DNA of 64,000 nucleotides, taken from NCBI GenBank assembly GCA_030770425.1, contig JASJFT010000029.1, forward strand, positions 1 to 64,000. Reading direction: 5' to 3'. Source of the stretch: Darksidea phi. Taxonomy: Eukaryota; Ascomycota; Dothideomycetes; Pleosporales; Lentitheciaceae. The notes under the pieces are model-generated. The model was not told the DNA's origin, searched no databases, and worked only from the letters and a program-made list of their open reading frames with translations. Shown in pieces: positions 55,595 to 64,000 of the stretch (its first letter is position 1; the number at the start of each line of letters is the position of its first letter). Both the position numbers and the translations under genes were made by a program.

Positions 55595-56827
55595 TCATAC
55601 GTCTTTCCTCGGTTGTATCCAGCATCTGCCATCCCATCTGTGTCGGCCCCAAGACTTCTTCGCTTCCTTCCTAATCCTATCCTCCGACGCAGGCGTGTCA
55701 TCCGAACTGACCATATAGAGTAACGGCAATGGACTCGACTTCCACATCGGCGTGTTTCTCGTTGTGACAATAGTCGAGAAGAAGAAGATCGCGATCATTA
55801 CCCACAGAACGGCAGGTAAAACGAGCCAGCGGAAATCAACTTGAACGACGGTCTGGGGTGTGAATATGAGCCATTGACTCGAAACCTGCTATCAGTCAGC
55901 AAGATACTCATAGAAAAAGAGGATTTAGCCTGGGAGTAAGGGCTGCATACTTATTAGTAAGACTCTGGGCAATACCCTCAAGCATGTCCTCGAAGTGCCC
56001 TATACGCGAAAAACGAGTGCCGTCGCACGATTTATAAACTTGGCCCGTCAAGAGCGGGCCCCAGTCAGAGCTGTACTGGATATCGTTGAGATCTGGGTCG
56101 CTGAAAATCGCGGTGGCGTTAAAAATTAAGTTCATGTGAAATGCAAGGCTCTGCACAAGCGGTTCCGATACGCAGAAGTCCTCTTCCTCTTCCTCTATCT
56201 TGGTGAAAAATGCAGATCCGTTGTTTCTGATTGTTTAGTTCCAGTTAAGGTTTGTTGTGCTGTTAATGAGAGTCATGGTGGTATCGTCGTTGCTAGTTGA
56301 CTTCTTCGTTGCGCTAAGAGTCTGGATACAGAATCGAAATTTACCTTTGTATGCTTTCCAGTGTGTTATGTTCGACTTTTCGAACACATTCGGTTCTACA
56401 CAGGTATCGTAAAAGAGATAGTACACCTCGGCCAGGTTGGGTAAATGAGTTCCATCGCTGACAGAAGTCGCGGGGAATGTCGCCGCAACAGACCTGTTTT
56501 TCCAGTATATCCATGCAATCCGGATTGGAAAGACGGAGGGTCCTGGTCCCTTTTGAGGAAGTCTCGGAGAGCTGGTAGAGAAACGTGGTTATCTTCCAGT
56601 ATGATTTCGCGAGTTATGATTTCTCCTGAAGAACATAAAGCCAGGGCTTTGAAGGCATCCCATGGACATTCTTCCTTGGCCATTGGAAAACAAGGGAACG
56701 GCTCTTTGCGGAATGTCCGGGACTGTGTCGGCCAGGATTCTCGATCGCTTTGATTGACGGGCTTTGATACAGAGTACCGGCGAGCCCCCATGAATTGAGC
56801 GCCATCGACAGCCTTAGGACTTAACAT
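55595..56827 (-). pseudogene. DUF3176-type fungal membrane protein, decayed
   Basis: Several minus-strand segments match this family in order: DAFKALALCSSG (about 56640), YYLFYDTCVEPNVF and HWKAYKGKFRFCIQT (about 56420-56320), SLAFHMNLIFNATA (about 56140), and the C-terminal span WVMIAIFFFSTIV followed by RNTPMWKSSPLPLL. They cannot be read as one protein. The upstream frame (56396-56827) and the next are out of phase. A TAA at 56235-56237 interrupts the frame between NLNWN and TIRNNGSAF. The last junction (GTATGC..GATAG) leaves the exons one base out of phase. Three independent lesions point to a pseudogene. Family members are multi-span proteins of unknown role. Confidence 0.7.
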
Positions 56828-57537
56828 TACTTCCTGTTAGGCGAATTGTATGAGAAGACGTCGACGCAGGTAAAATTTTTATTCAGGTGGTATTATAGCG
56901 CTGAAGGAACAGTATCAGTATATAACCCAAGGTAAATATGTGGAGATTTTCGTTACTTTGAAGTCGAAGTACCTATGATTTGTTCCTCTACGGTAGTTGT
57001 TTCGTTACGGGTGAATATTTCGCACGGCATTTGGTCCTGGATGGGGTATGCAGACCCGCTGAAGTGAAAATCTCGTCATTTTGGTCGCTCGCCATCCTTG
57101 TTGCAACCGTCTCGTTGATGGGCTGCCGGTTCGAAACGACATGTGGAGGCATGTTATATGCGCGGCTGCTGGGCCCAGCAGTTGTGCACATGTCGTCTAG
57201 CAATCATGCTTGCTATGGAAACATAGTAGGCACAGATAAGAACTAGATGAGTGCGTGTTTCTTACATGTCTCAACGCCATCGCAGGTGAGACAACACTTG
57301 CTCTACACCTTCAGCTCGTTATAATCTACGCTTTTGGCAAGATAGAAAGAGGAAGGAAACAACGAGGAAGGAGGGAAGCGGATGGTTAATAGAACAGTGC
57401 GGGACAGAGCAAGCAAAGTATCCAACTGTTAGTGCAAACTTGACCCACTTCAGTGATTTCAGCCTTTTTATATTTATTAAATTAGACAAAAATTTGTAAA
57501 AAAAATAAGGGAAAGGTATTCGTACCCCACCATGAGA
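56828..57537. other. Intergenic region before tRNA
   Basis: About 700 bp; could contain earlier, unrecognisable exons of the DUF3176 relic. No feature supported. Confidence 0.4.
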
Positions 57538-57622
57538 GGCGTCTTGGCGCAATGGTAGCGCGTTGGTTTTCGGTCCTATGATTGTTCACCAAAGGTTGTG
57601 GGTTCGAGCCCCATGGACGTCG
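57538..57622 (+). tRNA. tRNA-Arg (anticodon UCG) with 13-nt intron
   Basis: A full cloverleaf can be drawn. The acceptor stem is GGCGTCT/GGACGTC with two G-U pairs. The D stem is GCGC/GCGC around AATGGTA, the anticodon stem TTGGT/ACCAA, the variable loop AGGTT, and the T arm GTGGG-TTCGAGC-CCCAT. The discriminator is G. The anticodon loop starts TT-TCG-G, giving anticodon UCG at 57570-57572, which reads CGA. A 13-nt intron follows position 37 (57574-57586), the standard eukaryotic place. T-rich stretches (CTTTTGCTTTTTTG) follow at once and can act as the Pol III terminator. The internal A and B boxes (TGGCGCAATGG, GGTTCGAGCC) are intact. Confidence 0.88.
57574..57586 (+). other. tRNA intron
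   Basis: TCCTATGATTGTT, located one nucleotide 3' of the anticodon. Confidence 0.8.
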
Positions 57623-58754
57623 CTTTTGCTTTTTTGCTTTTGTGTGCATCTTTTTGCTTTTGTTTACCGTGTGGGGCGGCTTTTGATAGGCGTGGATGAA
57701 TAGCGAAGGGAACATCATTTCTATTTGCGCCCCATGTTCTCACAAGGACCGAATGGAAATGGCAGGTTTCAGATGAGGTAAGCAGAACGCCGAAATTCCA
57801 TCCAAAACCTCAGACAAATGCCGTTTTCTCACGGTCTTCATGTCAGAACCAGTCAATTATTTGGAATTGAGGCCGTAATTCGTGTATTGTATTAGTCGTA
57901 TAGACCAGATGAGTAGGTGCAGAAGCTACTAAGTAGGGGTTTGATGACCTCATCAGAAAACTGCCATTTTCCCTTTCGGCCCTCTCTTCTGATGGTGTGT
58001 ACTGGTAAGAGGCTCATGCAGTTCAATGACATAGGAAGTGGCGGCTGGTACCAGGCGTACGTGGCCAGCTAGGCCAAGTATTGGTCTGACTTCACAAGTT
58101 CATACTGCGAAAATAGACGGCCAAGTAGTTGAAACTGTGCGGAGTCTGTGCGTCTTAACTCTCCTTACAAGCCTATCTACACACCAGATCCAACTCCTCT
58201 CATGCCCTCTCCTAATTTCCCACCTCCATATCAAGACTCAATCTGACCACATATGCGTGCCCAAAGCACACATTAAGTATCCAAACCATTCCATCGCATA
58301 GTATTCATAAAGGAGCGCCAAGAAAAAACAAGACAGCCTCAAAGGAAAACGTAAGCTCGTCAGCATTACTGCAGACCACTCGTCCTACCAAAGCAAAGAC
58401 ATTAACTTGCCCCACCCAAAGACTCCTGTGCCAGCGGGAACATTGTATAAGTAGGTGAGGCGTTGATTACGGTTGTTGATCGGTAATAAGGGGTGGGGAT
58501 CCATTAACGTGGCGTAGTATTGGTAGAGACTGACGTGAAAGTATACCCGTGAGGGTGTATGCAATGTATATATGCTTGCTTGAACAACGCTTGATCCAAT
58601 TCGAAATGCCGGGACAGGATAGGAAATCGCATATCCTGAAAGGAAATTTGAACGTGGAAATAGGCCTCGGGTATCGTAGAATCTCGAAGGCGGAACATTT
58701 GAGGCCAAACTGCGGGCGAGCAACGGTTGATTGTGGAAGGTTACTGAGTCGCAG
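57623..58754. other. Intergenic region between tRNA and PHD gene
   Basis: About 1.1 kb; begins with T-rich tracts behind the tRNA. No gene seen. Confidence 0.5.
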
Positions 58755-61226
58755 TCATCGTCTGTAGGCAGACTTGTGATTAAGAGGTGAGTCAAAGGGC
58801 GCTGGTATGGGTCCCCTAACTCGACCTCCGCGTGCGATGGGTGTGTTCCCCGTGCAGAATATGCAGACGTACACGGGTGGTAGATTGTTGCTATTCATCC
58901 CGATGCAGCTCATGTGCAGCCATTTGCTGCACGACTCGCACTGAACCATCGAGCGGCCGTCATCCCCGCCATTGCAGACGCAACGGGTGCTGTCACCCGA
59001 CATACTGCTGCGGTCGGTTGATGGAGTGGTGGCGCTATTAGCCGGCGATGGCACGAAAGAGTGGTTGAATGGGTCGAAGGAAGCGGTGTTGGGATACGCT
59101 AGGTCGGCAGAGGCCTGAGCCCAACGTTGATTGTGTGCTTTGAGTGTGTTTTGCACAGAGCGATCTATTTAGATTAGCAAAACACAAGCAAACAACACTA
59201 TTCACCATACCGACTCTCTTCTGCCGACCCTCGACGACCTTCTTCAGTGCACCTAGCGCGTCTCCAGGAGAGTCGGGTAGCACTTGATCCTCATCCTCGT
59301 TAATATCGCCGGAGGTAGGAAAGTCCATCATGCTGAACCTTCGGTGCGCATTGTCCGTGACCCTTCTCTGGGGGCGGATGGTTTCAAAGGAAGACTTGTC
59401 AAACATGCCCGACGACGGTCTAGAAGAAGGCCGCGGGACCTTGAACGAACTGGAGCGGGTGAGCTCATTGCTGTCGCTCCTCGCGTGTTTCGAAGAGCGC
59501 CGTTGAGGCATATTGAACGAAGTATTACGGCTGAGTGTGACTGGTTCCTCTGCCTCGGAGTCACTGTCATCTTCAACCCATAGCCCTGGATACTGCCGTC
59601 GCAGGTCTTTTTGAGGCTCCATGTCAACCTTCAAGTTGTCATCTTCGTCAGCGGGTACAGTCTCGGTCCGAGCTCTGCCGGTTTCATCTATTATGAGTCG
59701 AGTCTTTGGTCTTCGAACTTCCGGTATGGCCGTCAGTGAGCCGTTGCTCTGTCGCTTCAGGGGTGACGATCGACGAGGAACGTGGAGGGCAGGTGCTCCT
59801 CCTGACGACCGCGACTCCATGGATGACGGTCGGCTCTTTCTAAAGCCGCTATCGGTATTGCTTCGCTGCAGACTAGGCTTAGCAAGCTCAAAGGAAGCAG
59901 CGGACGAATTAGTACTGGTGCGAGAATGTTGGTTCTTTGCCTTCCTAACCAATTCCCGTTCTCGCATTGAGTCACGAAGCTGTGTTTCATATGGCTGTCG
60001 ATTGTCAACTGGCTTATGGGCAATCTGCGTAAGACTTTCAAACGACGTGACAGCGGGGCCCGGGCTCGAGAAGCTGAAGAGCATGCTAGGGTCGACACTC
60101 CCTGAGGTCGATATGAATGAGTTTGGTCTTGAACTGTGGCCGTCTCCGGCGTTGCTTGTGGCGAAGGATGGAACTGGTCCCGGAGACGACATGTCATGCA
60201 GCTCGTGAAAGGCCTGAGGGTGCATCTGGCTATGAGCGGGGGTGTCAAAGGTTGGCCAGTTCGCGTTTCCATCAAACTTGTGCGGGGTCGGGCCGAAAGG
60301 GTCAGATGCAAGGGGCATGTCTACATCCATTTGGTTGCCATCATTAGGCTGATCCCAGAATAACCGAGAGTGAGGCAGTGGCGGCGCCGACATTGGACCT
60401 GTGCTAGGGAACTGCACCATATCGGGCGAGAACTGAAGGCCAGGGAAACCAAACGGGGTCTGGTTGAAGAGTCCCTCGGATGGGGGTACTTGCCCTGGTG
60501 TCCGCGCTATCACAGTTGCCGGTGTGCCAAAATCATTGCTTGCGTTCTGCTGGAAGCTCCGTCTCGAGGTAGCATCCCGTGTTGGAGGTGGCGTCTGCAT
60601 CTGTGACGTGTCCATACTGTGTGGCCGAGGCCGAGATGACGGGTGCTCGCGCAGGGCGACGCCAGTGTGTCCTGTCGAGTGCGTGTCCGGCGAGGACGAG
60701 AGCCTCCGCGAAGGCTCGACGGGAGGCAGTGGAAGGCTGCTCGCAGCAAGGTAGTTGACATGGAATTCGGGGTCTTCGGGAGTGCGGATCGTCTGGCTAT
60801 GTGCAGTGGACGGCCGGTCTATGGGCGTGGAGAGGATGAAGGACGGCGTCTGGACGGGGGTCTGGTGCCCATTGACTCGAGGCGTCGACCAGGCGTCGAG
60901 GAAGTGTGACTGAGGAAAAGCCTCAGTCTTGGGTGTCTTCAATGCTGCGTCCGGAAACGTGCCGGACTTTGGTGTGGAGGAGGGACTGGGCAGATGCCAA
61001 TCCGTTGATCTGACAGCACAAGACGCCGGTTAGCTTTGAAACACGTCAAAGTGGAGGATTCGCTAAACGAAAGTGGAGACGAGGATGGAATCTTAGATGG
61101 GACGAGCGGTGGAAAAGGAAAGAAAACACAAGAGTACTGCGGGGCGGCGACGGCTGGATTCAAGGTGTGGAAAATGTTGGTGGGTGCTAGAACGGAGTTT
61201 TGAGGGGAGCTTGGGACCGGGGGCAT
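58755..61226 (-). CDS. PHD-finger protein with long disordered region
   Basis: Three exons, 61226-61138, 61009-59211 and 59164-58755, give 765 aa. The first intron (61010-61137, GTACTC..GCTAAC..GTCAG) joins the start MPPVPSSPQNSV to STDWHLPSPSSTPKSG. The second (59165-59210, GTATGG..GCTAATC..ATAG) joins RQKRV to DRSVQNTLKAHNQRW. Residues 30-610 are Ser/Pro-rich and disordered. A PHD finger lies near 685-730 in the C4HC3 pattern (RCVCNGGDDG, VQCESCSKWLHMSC, PVYVCIFC). PHD fingers read histone H3 tails, usually K4 methylation, so a chromatin-associated role is likely. A long 5' region of over 2 kb follows upstream. Confidence 0.88.
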
Positions 61227-63487
61227 GGAGCTTCGAGAGGGCAACCGTGCGGTGCTGCCTGCCTCTGCCTGGACCAAACCTCAACCGAGTGGTCCATCTC
61301 GCAAATATTGGAGAGCACGCAGGCAGCAAGCCATTGACAGACGCCGTGGTGTTCCTCTGCTGCACTCTGTCCGAAGCGCCGTGGGATTGCCCCCCGGGGA
61401 CCCCATGCGAAGCCCCTCTGGGGAAACCTGAAGCTTGAACCAAAAAGGGAGCTCATACCCATATATGTGCTGATCCAGACTCATAGCAGTGCGGGTAAAA
61501 CAGTGTGGACGCCCCCCGAGACCATGTAGTGAGCGATATGGGACGGTGGACGGCGAGGAGGGAGGGCTTCGAGTCGGCAGCGGGGGGGGATGGGAGGCGA
61601 CGCTATGGTCTGTGGTCTGTGGTCTGTGATGGAGAGAGATCTGGATCAGAGGAAGGGCAAGCAGCGGTGGTACCTGGGTGGCACTCGAAAGGGAAGGGCC
61701 GGGGTGGGCGCTGTGAGACGTGGATGCAGGTACAGAGTAGCGACAGGAAGGGGGCGGCACGGCGACGACTGCACGCCAGAGGGATGAAGACTCAATGCTT
61801 TGGCAGGCTGGCCGGTGAAAGGATCGAATGGGCAAAAAAGCCTTTCATCACGCAAACAAAGATTGACGATGGCAGTGGGGCACCGAGGTGTAAGAAGGAC
61901 AATTGGACGTACCGACAGTGGCCCGGCGACAGAGGAATTCGGCCTAGGGTTCTGGCCTAGGGCTCTAGGACGCACACGATCAGGCACCGCGCCGCACCAG
62001 GGCCTGCTCGCGGGCATGTAGGGGCAGAGGCTTCATTATTGACAGGGGGGCGAGGGCGTAGGGTAGATGGTACATGTCCTGGCGGAGGAGCGTGTCCGCC
62101 GGCCTGCTCGCCAGTATGGCATGGTACGCGACTAGCGGGCGCCGAGCAGCAGCACCGACAGCGATATGCTAGATTGCAACCGCACGGAACATGAGAGCTG
62201 AGGAGGACCGCGGGCGGGAGAGTGAATAGCAGCGAGAGGTGAATGGTCCAGCCGGCCAGGAGCCGCTAAGAGTCTACCATTCGACCTCTTCCCCCCGGAC
62301 CGTCGACAACCACTCAGCCCGCCAGAGCCACCCTCATTCTCCCTAAACTCCTGAGCCATCGCGGATAAGCAGATTCATCCGTCTGCACTCCTGACAGCCG
62401 GCGTCACCGGCGCTCAAAGCAGCAAATGGGTGGCTTATCACGTCCATGGCTGCCTGTAGCCGTGCCAGCTGGCAGCTTTTAATCTGCCTGTCTCATGCCT
62501 TGTATCCATGCTCAAGCGAGCCTGCGAATCTGGAAATTCGCCCATTACCGCCAATCAGGCGCAGCGGGCTTTTTGACGTCTTCGTCGTAAAGCTATTACC
62601 GACCGCCTGTGGCCTGAGCCGGCCGCCGAGTCAGGGCGACTTTGTGGATGAATAGGCTGCTTCAGTGGCATCGTACATCTCAAAAGGCCATCTACATCGC
62701 CCCTATCACTTCCAAAAGGAACCCTCCCGTTTCAAACCACGGCCACAGAGCATGACGGACGCAATTCCATTCCCTCGGCATCTAAGCGATAAATCCGCGG
62801 GCCCACCGAACCCCCATCTTGTGGCACCCTAGCATCCGATCAAATTACACAACCTCGCTAACAAACCACCGCCTCCCACAACCTCATGCAAGGTACGCAC
62901 TGCCCATTCCACGAAATTGCAGCGGCCGATATCTATCCTATGCGCGCCGCGTTACCGAGGGAGCTGAATGCGACGCCCGCCAGCAAAATGTCGTCATCGA
63001 TCGAGCAAGCAATAATCAACTAGCAGATCCCTAGCTACTATTCTACCGCCCTAGCACCAGTGCCCCGCGGCCTCGAAAGGGGCCATGCGAGGGGTCGATG
63101 GCTTCAGCGGCTGATTATCCTTGCTGAACACGAACCATACGAAAGCTACTGCCCCGGCACCGCATTTTGTTTCGTTTCCTTCATTTAGCGTTGGCATCGT
63201 GTGCTATATATATAACTTCCTTTCCTATCCCTCATCATATGTTCATCGTAAAAGGGAAGAAAATCCCATCCCCTCACCCTTGAGTTGCAAACGCCGAGCG
63301 CTGAGAGCAGCCATTTTAACCTGGCAGAACAATACAAAGATATTTGCTCAATCTCTTCGCCCAGCTCGTTATACATACCCGCGCAGTAAGGATGCGTCCT
63401 GTAACCCGATTCTCCGCGCAACCAGCAGCGGGAAAATATATATATATACACCGAAACTATCAATGAAGAAGAAAGGATGAAAGGCGC
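61227..63487. other. Long upstream region, 2.3 kb, no gene seen
   Basis: GC- and purine-rich in the first kilobase. It probably contains the promoter and a long 5' UTR of the PHD gene. No open frame shows family features. Confidence 0.45.
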
Positions 63488-64000
63488 TTACACATTCGTT
63501 CTCCCAACAACAGGATCCTGCTGGTACGATATATCCGACACAGCACTCAGATCATCTCTACTCCGCCTCCAAGTAGACCCTGCAACATCCGATACCGCAT
63601 CGTCAGCCCTTGGATCGTCGAACGGTGATGGCACCGGCTGTCCTCGAATACCCGTCAGCTCTGACTGCGACAACGGGGCTGGTAGTGATTGAGGTACACG
63701 AAGGCTCGTGTCACGCGACAATGGGGCAATACTGCGAGGATAGTATGGTGGAGGCGGTTCTTCGTTGAGGCTGTTGCCGTCTGCGAAGGGGTCGCCTAGA
63801 CCGGTGCGCTCATTTGATCGTACGGACAAGATATCGGAGGTGTCGATGCCGGTGAAGTAGTTGTTGTTAGAGCCAGATATTGGGCCTAGAATAATGGGCT
63901 GAGGTGAGATTGGCGTCGTTGGTGACAGATTGGTCGGAGGAGTTGGTCGTGATAACGGGCGTGCTGGCGGGGGTGGTGATGCTAGGTATGCTTGCGTGGT
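63488..64000 (-). CDS. 3' end of a gene running off the right edge; disordered cytoplasmic-tail-like protein
   Basis: The minus strand is open from 64000 to the stop at 63488 (about 170 codons, 5' incomplete). The sequence is Pro/Ser-rich (ASPPPPARPLSRPTPPT, then EEPPPPYYPRS) with short conserved-looking blocks (SLRVPQSLP, SPFDDP, LSAVSDISYQQDPVVG). It looks like the regulatory tail of a membrane protein, such as a fungal wall sensor, but no membrane span lies inside the window. That identity is only a guess. The PPPPYYPR motif could recruit WW-domain ubiquitin-ligase partners (inference). Confidence 0.7.
   Translation of the reverse strand, partial: TTQAYLASPPPPARPLSRPTPPTNLSPTTPISPQPIILGPISGSNNNYFTGIDTSDILSVRSNERTGLGDPFADGNSLNEEPPPPYYPRSIAPLSRDTSLRVPQSLPAPLSQSELTGIRGQPVPSPFDDPRADDAVSDVAGSTWRRSRDDLSAVSDISYQQDPVVGRTNV

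Noticed and set aside
55127..55723. 198-codon plus-strand frame
   Set aside because: Composition is unlike a folded protein and it overlaps the DUF3176 C-terminal exon on the other strand.

Overview
This window is nuclear DNA from a filamentous ascomycete, most likely a Dothideomycete (inference). Nearly every gene carries short introns of 45-130 bp with GT..AG ends and CTRAY-type branch points. Genes lie on both strands without operons. The orotidine decarboxylase has the long insertion typical of filamentous ascomycetes. Several products belong to fungal families (Atg27, DUF8021, DUF3176, RING and PHD regulators, GH27). No rRNA, CRISPR array, virus or complete autonomous transposon was seen. 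All exon coordinates were worked out by hand from splice signals and reading-frame continuity.

Left arm (1-16 kb): a 71-bp C run at the edge, then two weak, possibly related small secreted-protein loci. These are followed by a GT8 glycosyltransferase, a cysteine-rich small ORF with a strong 3' hairpin, a carnosine N-methyltransferase facing a PAC4-type proteasome chaperone, a medium-chain (zinc-type) oxidoreductase, a Ser/Pro-rich protein and the autophagy protein Atg27. Centre-left (17-31 kb): a 1862-residue RhoGEF, an EBP-family sterol isomerase with a 14-nt microexon and a GC-AG intron, a GH27 alpha-galactosidase, a 382-bp MITE, a class II aldolase/adducin protein and an F-box-like protein.

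Centre (31-47 kb): a divergent multicopper ferroxidase / iron permease pair (FET3/FTR1) makes up a complete high-affinity iron uptake system. The 752-bp shared promoter holds four perfect ATCTGATAA sites, the motif of SreA-type iron-repressing GATA factors. Next come pyrG/URA3, an AT-hook protein, a LigB-type extradiol dioxygenase, a small protein of unknown function, a trypsin-like protease, a secreted DUF8021 protein and a RING protein.

Right arm (47-64 kb): a 3.1-kb stretch without a convincing gene, HSP104 with a heat-shock-element-like promoter, a repeat-rich patch, a decayed DUF3176 membrane-protein pseudogene, an intron-bearing tRNA-Arg(UCG), a PHD-finger protein, and the 3' end of a gene that runs off the right edge. 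Most genes are unrelated housekeeping or secretory functions. The one clear functional unit is FET3/FTR1. The stretch from 40.7 to 45.2 kb is a loose run of likely secreted proteins.
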